64,000 nucleotides of DNA, taken from Massilia agilis (GTDB lineage Bacteria; Pseudomonadota; Gammaproteobacteria; Burkholderiales; Burkholderiaceae_D). The notes beneath the pieces are model-generated. The model was not told where the DNA came from. It saw only the letters and a program-made list of their open reading frames with translations, and did not search any database. Positions 57,075 through 64,000 of the stretch are shown piece after piece. The stretch covers positions 1,116,001 through 1,180,000 of the forward strand of contig NZ_JANUHB010000002.1 in NCBI RefSeq assembly GCF_024756255.1, given 5' to 3'. Position 1 is the stretch's first letter; each line of letters opens with the position of its first letter. A program made the translations under genes and the position numbers.

Positions 57075-58940
57075 TCACCCGTTGCTCACGACGAGGCGCG
57101 GCTCGGCCGTGCCGAACCGCTGCCGGATCGACGCGGCGATTCCCTTGGCGTCCAGGCCAACGCTGGCCAGTAGCAGCGCCGGATCGCCATGCTGGATGAA
57201 GCGGTCGGGCAGGCCCAGCATCAGCACAGGCTTCACCACGCCGGCCGCGGCCAGCGCTTCCGCCACCGCCGCCCCGGCCCCACCCATCACGCTTCCCTCT
57301 TCCACCGTGACGACCTGCGCGTGCTCGCGCGCCAGCCGCACGGCCAGCTCCACGTCCAGCGGTTTGATGAAGCGCATGTTGGCCACGGTCGCCCCCAGTT
57401 CGGCGCCCGCCGCCAGGCTTGGCGCCACCATCGAACCGAACGCGAGGATCGCGATGTCCTTGCCCTGGCGGCGCACCTCGCCCTTACCCAGTTCAATCGC
57501 CGACAGCTCGCGCTCCACAAGCACTCCCGGCCCCGCGCCGCGCGGATAGCGCACCGCGGCCGGGCCCGGATAGTGGAAAGCGGTGGTCAGCATGCGCCTG
57601 CATTCGTTCTCGTCCGACGCCGCCATCAGCACCATGTTCGGCACGCAGCGCACGAAAGCGATGTCGTAGTTCCCCGCGTGCGTGGCGCCGTCCGGCCCCA
57701 CCAGCCCGGCGCGGTCGAGCGCAAAGGTCACGTCCAGGTTTTGCAGTGCCACGTCGTGGATCAGCTGGTCGTAGGCGCGCTGCAAGAAGGTCGAATAAAT
57801 CGCCACCACCGGCTTCATCCCTTCCGCCGCAAGACCGGCGCCGAAGGTGACCGCGTGCTGCTCTGCGATGCCGACGTCGAAGTACCGCTCGGGGAACTGC
57901 TGCTCGAAGCGCACCAGCCCCGAACCTTCGCGCATCGCCGGCGTAATGCCGACCAGCCGCCGGTCCACCGCCGCCATGTCGCACAACCATTCGCCGAACA
58001 CCTCGGTGTACGTGGTGCGCGATTGGGCCGGCACGATGCCCACGCTGGGGTTGAACTTGCCGGTGCCGTGGTACAGGATCGGGTCGGCCTCGGCCAGCTT
58101 GTAGCCCTGCCCTTTTTTGGTCACCACGTGCAGGAACTGCGGGCCCTTGAGGTCGCGGATGTTCTGCAGCGTGGGCACCAGCGCGTCCAGGTCGTGGCCG
58201 TCGATGGGGCCGATGTAGTGAAAGCCGAATTCCTCGAACAGCGTGGCCGGCGGCACCACCATGCCCTTGGCGTGTTCCTCGATGCGGCGCGCCAGCTCGC
58301 GCACCGGCCCCGGCAGCCTGCGGCTCACATTGCGGGCCGCCGCGTAGAAGCGGCCGGACATCAGCCGCGCCAGGTAGCCGTTCAGGGCCCCCACCGGCGG
58401 CGAGATCGACATGTCGTTGTCGTTCAGGACCACGAGCAGGTCCAGGTCCTCATCGATGCCGGCGTTGTTCAGCGCCTCGAACGCCAGCCCCGCGCTCATG
58501 GCGCCGTCGCCGATCACCGCGATCGCCTTGCTGTGCTCGCCCTTCAGGCGCGCGGCATGCGCCATGCCCAGCGCCGCCGAGATCGAGGTGGACGAGTGCG
58601 CGGTGCCGAAGGTGTCGTAGCGGCTTTCGTCGCGCCGCGGGAAGCCCGAGATGCCGCCCAGCTGGCGCAGCGTGTGCATGCGCTCGCGCCGGCCGGTGAG
58701 GATCTTGTGCGGGTAGGTCTGGTGCCCCACGTCCCACACCAGGCGGTCGCGCGGCGTATCGAACACGTAGTGCAGCGCGATCGTCAGCTCCACCGTTCCC
58801 AGGTTCGATGACAGGTGCCCGCCGGTTTGCGACACCGAGTTGAGCAGGAACTGGCGCAGTTCGTCCGCCAGCGGCCGCAGTAGCTCCGGAGGCAGCTTGC
58901 GCAGCTGCGCCGGATCGTTGATTGACTCGAGAAGATTCAT
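57075..58940 (-). CDS. dxs: 1-deoxy-D-xylulose-5-phosphate synthase
   Basis: 621 residues, normal length. The thiamine-diphosphate motif [48 protein letters not shown] and the C-terminal transketolase-like part with [12 protein letters not shown] and [15 protein letters not shown] are present. It starts the MEP pathway from pyruvate and glyceraldehyde-3-phosphate and heads the dxs-hpnD-shc-hpnG operon. With ispH it brackets the pathway ends. Confidence 0.96.
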   Translation of the reverse strand: MNLLESINDPAQLRKLPPELLRPLADELRQFLLNSVSQTGGHLSSNLGTVELTIALHYVFDTPRDRLVWDVGHQTYPHKILTGRRERMHTLRQLGGISGFPRRDESRYDTFGTAHSSTSISAALGMAHAARLKGEHSKAIAVIGDGAMSAGLAFEALNNAGIDEDLDLLVVLNDNDMSISPPVGALNGYLARLMSGRFYAAARNVSRRLPGPVRELARRIEEHAKGMVVPPATLFEEFGFHYIGPIDGHDLDALVPTLQNIRDLKGPQFLHVVTKKGQGYKLAEADPILYHGTGKFNPSVGIVPAQSRTTYTEVFGEWLCDMAAVDRRLVGITPAMREGSGLVRFEQQFPERYFDVGIAEQHAVTFGAGLAAEGMKPVVAIYSTFLQRAYDQLIHDVALQNLDVTFALDRAGLVGPDGATHAGNYDIAFVRCVPNMVLMAASDENECRRMLTTAFHYPGPAAVRYPRGAGPGVLVERELSAIELGKGEVRRQGKDIAILAFGSMVAPSLAAGAELGATVANMRFIKPLDVELAVRLAREHAQVVTVEEGSVMGGAGAAVAEALAAAGVVKPVLMLGLPDRFIQHGDPALLLASVGLDAKGIAASIRQRFGTAEPRLVVSNG

Positions 58941-59141
58941 TGCGCCTTCCTCCGCACGATGCTCCGCGCGCGAGCCGGCCCGCGCATCCAGTGCCCCGCC
59001 ACCGGAATGGATGTGGCGGCATGCCGCGGGCGTGCTGGCCAGTCAAGCACCCATTCTAGAACGATCACACGATGCGGGCATCGCGCGCCAGCCCAAGCGT
59101 GCACGCAAAAGCACGCGGGAAACAAGCACACCATATGCCGC

Positions 59142-59504
59142 TCAGGTGGCGCGCGCCTCGACGATGGCCGGGTTGAAGCGCCGCAGCCCTTCCTCGGCGC
59201 GCGCGCGCTCGGCGTCGTCATGCGTATCGACCGTCACCACGTAGCCGCCGCGGCGCACCGCTTCGGCGTAGAGATTGCTGTGCGAGGTATCGCGCGCGCC
59301 GAACAGTCCGGTGAACAGGGTCTGCATCTTGAAGCTGACCGAGTTCGGATCGGTGTGCGGCGTGGCGCTGCGCTCTCTCAGCGGTATCTCGTGGTCGGGC
59401 ACGAGCTGGACCGCGGTCCATGAAAAACCGGACGCGATCAATTCGTTCTTGGCCGAGAACGCAGGGCCGAACTCCTCGAACACGCCGACGACGGTCGTGG
59501 TCAT
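59142..59504 (-). CDS. Small general-stress-type protein
   Basis: 120 residues from the ATG at 59504 (GAAAGGGAAG upstream). The pattern VVGVFEEFGPAFSAKNELIASGFSWTAVQLVPDHE..HSNLYAEAVRRGGYVVTVDTHDDAERARA resembles the general stress protein 17M-like (YflT) domain, a small alpha/beta fold. Function in stress is inferred from the family. Confidence 0.7.
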   Translation of the reverse strand: MTTTVVGVFEEFGPAFSAKNELIASGFSWTAVQLVPDHEIPLRERSATPHTDPNSVSFKMQTLFTGLFGARDTSHSNLYAEAVRRGGYVVTVDTHDDAERARAEEGLRRFNPAIVEARAT

Positions 59505-59583
59505 GATGACTTCCCTTTCAAGTGGCAATAAGGCTTGGACCGCTGCCACCGCCGGTCGTCACCGCCGGTCGTCACCGCATGGC

Positions 59584-60018
59584 TCAGCGGCGCTGCTCGC
59601 GCAGGCGCGAAATGGCCGCCAGCTGCGCGATTGCTTCGGCCAGCTCGGCCTGCGCCTTGGCGTAGTCCACCGTCGCGGTACGGTTCGCCAGCGTCTCCTC
59701 GGCCTGCTTGCGCGCCTCGTTCGCCTTGGCCTCGTCCAGGTCGCGCCCGCGGATCGCGGTCTCGGCCAGCACCGTCACCGCGGTCGGCTGCACGTCCAGG
59801 ATGCCGCCGGCGACGAACACCAGCTCCTCCTCGCCGCTGCCGGCCAGCTTGATGCGCACCGAGCCGGGCCGGATGCGCGTGATGAGCGGCGTGTGCATCG
59901 GGTAGATGCCCAGTTCACCAGCCTCGCCGGGCAGCGCCACGAACTCGGCGTCGCCGGAAAAGATCTCCTGTTCGGCCGACACGACATCGACGTGCAGCGT
60001 TCTCGCTTCGGTTGCCAT
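59584..60018 (-). CDS. atpC: ATP synthase epsilon subunit, orphan copy
   Basis: 144 residues. The beta-barrel part ([46 protein letters not shown]) and C-terminal helices are complete. It follows atpG after 17 bases, with no atpD between and no other atp genes around. The usual order is atpA-atpG-atpD-atpC. It may be a second copy; a full operon is presumably elsewhere. Confidence 0.92.
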   Translation of the reverse strand: MATEARTLHVDVVSAEQEIFSGDAEFVALPGEAGELGIYPMHTPLITRIRPGSVRIKLAGSGEEELVFVAGGILDVQPTAVTVLAETAIRGRDLDEAKANEARKQAEETLANRTATVDYAKAQAELAEAIAQLAAISRLREQRR

Positions 60019-60035
60019 CGCATCCTCCCGCAGGT

Positions 60036-60905
60036 TCAGACCGCCGCCGCGCCGGACACGATCTCGGAGATCTCCTTGGTTATCGCGGCCTGGCGGTTCT
60101 TGTTGTACAGGAGGTTGAGCTCCCCGATCACGTTGCCGGCATTGTCGCTCGCGGCCTTCATCGCCATGCGCCGCGCCGACTGCTCGGACGCCATGTTCTC
60201 GGCCACCGCGCGGTAGATCATCGCCTCCACATAGCGCTGCAGCAGGTCGTCGATGACGGTCTGCGGGTCGGGCTCGTAGATGTATTCCCAGCTGTGGGTG
60301 GTCAGCTCGGGCCGCAGCTTTTCGGGCGTGAGCGGCACCAGCTGCTCGGCCACCGGCACCTGCGTCATGCTGTTCACAAAGCGGGTGTAGAAGATGTGCA
60401 CCTCGTCGATCTCACCGGCGAAGTAGGCGTCCAGCAGCACCTTGATCGGGCCGATCAGGCGGCTCAGGTGCGGCGTGTCGCCCAGCTGGGCGGCCTGCGC
60501 CACCACGCGCGCGCCGATCCGGTTCAGGAAGCCCAGGCCCTTGTTACCGATCGCGACCGTCGACACGCCCACGTGCGCCGCATCCAGCTCGCGCATCCTG
60601 GCCACCAGGTTGCGCAGGATGTTCGTGTTCATGCCGCCGCACAGGCCCTTGTCGGTGGTGACCACCACCAGCCCGGCATTCTTCACCTCGTCGCGGCGGA
60701 TGATGAACGGGTGGCGGTACTCGGGGTTGGCCTCGGCCAGGTGGCCGGCGATGCGGCGCACCTTGTCGGCATACGGCCGCGCCGAGCGCATCCGCTCCTG
60801 CGCCCTGCGCATCTTGGACGCGGCGACCATCTCCATCGCCTTGGTGATCTTGCGGGTGTTCTCGACGCTCCGGATCTTGGTCCGGATGTCCTTGAAGCCA
60901 GCCAT
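60036..60905 (-). CDS. atpG: ATP synthase gamma subunit, orphan copy
   Basis: 289 residues, full length. The N-terminus ([39 protein letters not shown]) and C-terminus ([50 protein letters not shown]) are typical of the rotor stalk. atpA is not upstream: the space to the next gene is filled by repeats. Confidence 0.94.
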   Translation of the reverse strand: MAGFKDIRTKIRSVENTRKITKAMEMVAASKMRRAQERMRSARPYADKVRRIAGHLAEANPEYRHPFIIRRDEVKNAGLVVVTTDKGLCGGMNTNILRNLVARMRELDAAHVGVSTVAIGNKGLGFLNRIGARVVAQAAQLGDTPHLSRLIGPIKVLLDAYFAGEIDEVHIFYTRFVNSMTQVPVAEQLVPLTPEKLRPELTTHSWEYIYEPDPQTVIDDLLQRYVEAMIYRAVAENMASEQSARRMAMKAASDNAGNVIGELNLLYNKNRQAAITKEISEIVSGAAAV

Positions 60906-60995
60906 GACGCGCCTCCTCAGCGCCGCGTGCCGCGCGGCTTGGCGCCATCGTCATGCCGATCGGGGTTAGGCGCAATGGGACCAAAGTCCTATAAC

Positions 60996-61133
60996 GCGTA
61001 GGGTGGGCTCTCGAGCCCACGCGGTTGGTCACACGGCGCATGCATGGGTGGGCACAAGTTCCCACCCTACGCCAGCAGTCCGATACGCCAGCTCTGTCTG
61101 GACGCGTGGGCAGCACAGCTGCCCACCCTACGC
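60996..61133. repeat. Three-part intergenic repeat of the CGTAGGGTGGGC family
   Basis: Units start with GCGTAGGGTGGGC (60996), a shorter hairpin around 61045-61072 (GGGTGGGC..CCCACCCTACG), and an inverted copy GACGCGTGGGC..GCCCACCCTACG (about 61101-61133). It fills the space between the PfpI-type gene and atpG. The last copy supplies the TAG of the PfpI-type gene. Confidence 0.85.
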
Positions 61134-61724
61134 CTGCGCGCCGGTATTGGCGTTTTCCGTCACCGCCACCAGCTCCTTGAGCATGGCATCGTTGAAGGCC
61201 GGGATGTCGTCCGGCTTGCGGCTGGTGATCAGCCTGCCGTCCACCACCACCTGCTCGTCGGTCCACTCGGCGCCGGCATTGGACAGGTCCTGGCGCAGCG
61301 TCGGCCAGCTCGTCATGTGTTTGGCTTGTGCCAGGCCCGCGTCGATCAGTGTCCACGGCCCGTGGCAGATCGCGGCGATCGGTTTGTCTTCCTCGCCAAA
61401 GTCGCGGATGAAGTTGATCGCCTCTTCGGACAGGCGCAGCTGGTCCGGGTTGGCCACGCCACCCGGCAGCACCAGCATGTCGAAGTCGGCCGGACGCGCG
61501 TCGCGCACGTCCATCTCGACCCTGAACTTGTCGCCGGGCGTGAGGTGGTTAAAGCCCTGGATCTCGTTGCCCGTGCCCTTTGGCGACACCAGCGTGACCT
61601 GCGCGCCGTGCTGCTCCAGGAACTTGCGTGGCTCGGTGTACTCAACCTGCTCCACCCCGTCGGTGAGCAGCATCGCGACGTGCTTGCCCTGCAGTTCCTG
61701 GCCGTTGGCTTGTTGCTGTTCCAT
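61128..61724 (-). CDS. PfpI/DJ-1 family protein
   Basis: 198 residues. The nucleophile elbow AAICHGPW holds the likely catalytic Cys; VAMLLTDGVEQVEYTEPRKFLEQHGAQVTLVSPKG and DMLVLPGGVANPDQLR are typical. Proteins of this family act as glyoxalase/deglycase or peptidase-type stress enzymes. Its TAG stop is part of a repeat arm. Confidence 0.9.
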   Translation of the reverse strand: MEQQQANGQELQGKHVAMLLTDGVEQVEYTEPRKFLEQHGAQVTLVSPKGTGNEIQGFNHLTPGDKFRVEMDVRDARPADFDMLVLPGGVANPDQLRLSEEAINFIRDFGEEDKPIAAICHGPWTLIDAGLAQAKHMTSWPTLRQDLSNAGAEWTDEQVVVDGRLITSRKPDDIPAFNDAMLKELVAVTENANTGAQA

Positions 61725-61814
61725 GTCACCCTCCCATTGTTGTCGGTAATCGCTTCGACAAATTCTAGGAGGTGAGTCGCGGCCGCGGCGCGCGCATGGG
61801 AACGGCTGGGCTGC

Positions 61815-62132
61815 TTACTCCACGCCCAGCGCGCGCATGCGCGCACGCAGCCGGCGGATCTCGTCGCCCAGGTCGATCACCAGCGCGGCCAGCTCTTCGT
61901 TGGCGTCGAAATCGCGCTCGATGCGCAGCAGCCGGCGCGCACGGTCCAGGTCGCCGCTGCGAAAGCGCCAGCTGGTCACCTGCACGGAAATCTCGCCGCC
62001 CAGCACGCCCGCCTGCACGTGGCGCACCACCCACTCCGGTTCCACGTTGACGGCATGCGCCAGCTCTTCCAGGGTGAGGGCGACTTCGTCGAGCAGCACC
62101 CCGCTGATCGGTTGGTTCGGTTGCATCGTCAT
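61815..62132 (-). CDS. cbpM: Chaperone modulator CbpM
   Basis: 105 residues. The MerR-like helix-turn-helix part (LTLEELAHAVNVEPEWVVRHVQAGVLGG) and SWRFRSGDLDRARRLLRIERDFDANEELAALVIDLGDEIRRLRARM are typical of CbpM, which binds the J-domain of CbpA and inhibits it. It lies six bases after cbpA, as usual. Confidence 0.9.
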   Translation of the reverse strand: MTMQPNQPISGVLLDEVALTLEELAHAVNVEPEWVVRHVQAGVLGGEISVQVTSWRFRSGDLDRARRLLRIERDFDANEELAALVIDLGDEIRRLRARMRALGVE

Positions 62133-62138
62133 TGCTCC

Positions 62139-63053
62139 TTAGCGCGGGTTGAAGGCCAGGTCACGCGCCATTTGCTGGTACAGCTCGCGCGCACGCTCGG
62201 TGTTTGCCGGCGGCAGCACGACTTCCAGGATCAGGTACAGGTCGCCCGGCGTGGCGGACGGGATGCCGCGCCCTTTGAGCCGGAGCTTGCGGCCCGGCTG
62301 CGAGTTGGGCGGCACCGTCACCTCCACCTGGCCGGACGGGGTCTGCACGGCGATGCCCGCGCCAAGCGCGGCCTCCCACGGCGTGACCGGCACGTTCTGG
62401 TACACGTCCGCGCCCTCGATCCGGTAGCGCGGATCGGGGTTGAACTGGATTTCCAGGTACAGGTTGCCCGGCGGCCCGCCGCCGATGCCGGGGTGCCCCT
62501 GGCCGGACAGGCGCAGCTGCTGCCCCGGCGTGACGCCCTTGGGAATGTTCACGCTCAGGGTTTTCTCGCGCATCACCATGCGGCCTTGCGCATCGGCCTC
62601 GGGCACGCGCAGGCCGATGGCGCGGGTGGCGCCGCTGTAGGCATCGCCCAGGTCGATGGTGATGGCGGCGTGGATGTCCTCGCCCGGCATCTGGAAGGTA
62701 TGCCCGCCGGCGCGCCCCGCCCTGCCCCGCCGGCCCAGGTTGGCAAACAGGTCGGCGAAGATGTCCTCGGTATTGGCGCCCGAAAAATCGTGTTGCGCGC
62801 CCCAGTCCGGCGGCGGACGGAACTCCTGTCCCTGCTGGAAACCCTGGCCAAGCTGGTCGTACGCGGTGCGTTTTTCCGCGTCGCCCAGCACGCCATAGGC
62901 CTCGTTGATTTCCTTGGTTTTTTCGTCCGCGTCCTTGTGCTTGCTGACATCAGGGTGGTATTTGCGCACCAGCTTGCGGTACGCCTTCTTGATGTCGTCG
63001 GCCGACGCCGTCCGTTCTACGCCAAGAATCTTGTAATAGTCCTTGTATTCCAC
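62139..63053 (-). CDS. cbpA: DnaJ-class co-chaperone CbpA
   Basis: 304 residues from a GTG at 63053 (GGGAG upstream); an earlier in-frame start at 63113 is not needed. The J-domain (YKDYYKILGVERTASADDIKKAYRKLVRKYHPDVSKH) has the HPD motif. A Gly/Phe region and two C-terminal beta domains follow. It lacks the zinc finger of DnaJ. With CbpM it assists DnaK under stress. Confidence 0.95.
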   Translation of the reverse strand: MEYKDYYKILGVERTASADDIKKAYRKLVRKYHPDVSKHKDADEKTKEINEAYGVLGDAEKRTAYDQLGQGFQQGQEFRPPPDWGAQHDFSGANTEDIFADLFANLGRRGRAGRAGGHTFQMPGEDIHAAITIDLGDAYSGATRAIGLRVPEADAQGRMVMREKTLSVNIPKGVTPGQQLRLSGQGHPGIGGGPPGNLYLEIQFNPDPRYRIEGADVYQNVPVTPWEAALGAGIAVQTPSGQVEVTVPPNSQPGRKLRLKGRGIPSATPGDLYLILEVVLPPANTERARELYQQMARDLAFNPR

Positions 63054-63242
63054 GCGCGCGCTCCCGATCCGGTGCTCTTGATGGTAACGCCGGGCGGCCT
63101 CACCCCTACGCACGGTTCATGCCCGGGATGTTGCAGTCCAGCTACCGAAAATGATAAGTCGTCTACTTTTATCTATCAACAAACAGCAAACAGGTGATAA
63201 ATTTCTGTCATCAATATTTTGTCCCAACAGGGAAATTTCAAG

Positions 63243-64000
63243 ATGAGCAAATGGGTGAAACGCACCAGCTTCCTGCTGGTCGGGCTGGCCTTGTTGGGCG
63301 TCGTAACCGCCGTGGTCGGCAAAGCCATCGGCGAGCGCAAAATGGCGCGCGTGGTGGCGTTTCCGCTGCCACCGCTGTCGGTGCCGGCCGACGCCTCGCG
63401 CATCGAACAGGGCCGTTACCTGTACAACACGCGCGGCTGCGCCGAGTGCCACGGCATCAATGGCGCCGGCAAGGTGGTGGTGCGCGACGGCGGCATGTAC
63501 GTGGTGGCGCCCAACATCACCGGCGGCGAGAACAGCGTCACCCGCGCCTACAAACTGGACGACTGGGTCCGCGTGGTGCGCCACGGCGTGAAGCCCAACG
63601 GCAATCCCGTCCAGATGATGCCGAGCGAGGATTACAACCGCCTGACGGACGAAGACATGGCCGCGCTCGTCTCTTTCCTCCAGCAAATGCCCGCCATGGC
63701 CGGCGAGCGCGCGCGCATCGACGTGCCGATGCCGGTGAAAGTGCTGTACGGCTTTGGCGTGATCGAGGACGCGGCCGAAAAGATCGACCACCTGAAGCAG
63801 CCCCCGCAGCCGGTTCCGGCCGACGTGACGGTGGAATACGGCGCCTACGTGGCCAACACCTGCATCGGCTGCCACGGCCCGCAACTTTCCGGCGGCAAGA
63901 TCCCGGGCGGCGCGCCAACCTGGCCGGCGGCGGCGAACCTGACGCCCGGCAAGGGTAGCGCGATGACCCGGTATGCCACGCCGGAACTGTTCATCACGAT
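63243..64000 (+). CDS. Di-haem cytochrome c, cut by the window end
   Basis: About 252 residues are visible. An N-terminal membrane anchor (TSFLLVGLALLGVVTAVVG) leads to a first haem site CAECH and a second CIGCH. The pattern resembles a membrane-bound electron carrier of dehydrogenase complexes. The ATG at 63243 follows CAGGGAAATTTCAAG. The gene is divergent from cbpA, with an AT-rich gap between. Confidence 0.85.
   Translation, partial: MSKWVKRTSFLLVGLALLGVVTAVVGKAIGERKMARVVAFPLPPLSVPADASRIEQGRYLYNTRGCAECHGINGAGKVVVRDGGMYVVAPNITGGENSVTRAYKLDDWVRVVRHGVKPNGNPVQMMPSEDYNRLTDEDMAALVSFLQQMPAMAGERARIDVPMPVKVLYGFGVIEDAAEKIDHLKQPPQPVPADVTVEYGAYVANTCIGCHGPQLSGGKIPGGAPTWPAAANLTPGKGSAMTRYATPELFIT

Noticed and set aside
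57189..58811. 540-codon plus-strand frame over dxs
   Set aside because: Antisense shadow; dxs is unmistakable on the minus strand.
38000..64000. Insertion sequences or transposases
   Set aside because: No transposase-like protein or terminal repeats seen; the CGTAGGGTGGGC repeats lack a coding element here.

Overview
The window joins two blocks. Positions 1 to about 37,660 are most of a lambda-like (HK97-capsid) siphophage prophage whose left end lies outside the window. Positions about 37,660-64,000 are GC-rich chromosome dominated by a hopanoid biosynthesis and transport cluster. The hopanoid genes, the MEP-pathway genes, the CbpA/CbpM pair, the DUF4214 domains and a 'CGTAGGGTGGGC' intergenic repeat suggest a betaproteobacterium, probably Oxalobacteraceae such as Massilia. 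That placement is inference, not a database result.

Prophage layout. A leftward early operon (5108 down to 1) starts at a promoter carrying two 14-bp operators and encodes RdgC, an HNH/AP2 homing-type endonuclease, a DUF7666-type protein with sixteen 9-residue repeats, and several small unknown proteins. A leftward lysogeny operon (7809 down to 5264) holds a LexA/CI-type repressor, a membrane-anchored protein, a small protein and a secreted-looking RTX/DUF4214 protein, and ends in a terminator. The rightward operon from Cro (7919) carries a YmfL/YdaT-like regulator, a PP-loop (PAPS reductase-like) protein, a DUF1376 replication protein, a DnaC-like loader, a phage adenine methylase, NinG and a Q-like antiterminator. 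A hicA-hicB module with its own promoter runs against it. Late genes follow from 16,768 to 36,082: HNH, small and large terminase, portal, protease, capsid, connectors, tail tube, G/GT chaperones with a -1 frameshift site, tape measure, tail tip and fibre proteins, a papain-like hydrolase, holins and lysozyme. Many intrinsic terminators sit between these modules, which fits Q-type antitermination. At the right end, on the opposite strand, is a Tai4-Tae4 immunity/amidase pair. The prophage ends at a displaced tmRNA- or tRNA-type 3' end (about 37,628-37,659). No integrase is in the window; it is probably to the left.

Chromosome layout. A tetR-dihydrofolate reductase-like operon, an amidase and a ferritin-like gene precede hpnA. 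Then come ispH-hpnH-hpnI-hpnJ-hpnK-hpnL, hpnM (opposite strand), hpnN-mlaA, and the leftward operon dxs-hpnD-shc-hpnG. Together these supply isoprenoid precursors (Dxs, IspH), make and cyclise squalene (HpnD, Shc), build and decorate the side chain (HpnH, HpnG, HpnI, HpnK, HpnJ) and move hopanoids to the outer membrane (HpnL, HpnM, HpnN, possibly MlaA). hpnC and hpnE are not in the window. Beyond dxs is a leftward run: cbpA-cbpM, a PfpI/DJ-1-family gene, an orphan atpG-atpC pair with no atpD between them, and a small stress-type protein. A di-haem cytochrome c gene is cut by the window end.
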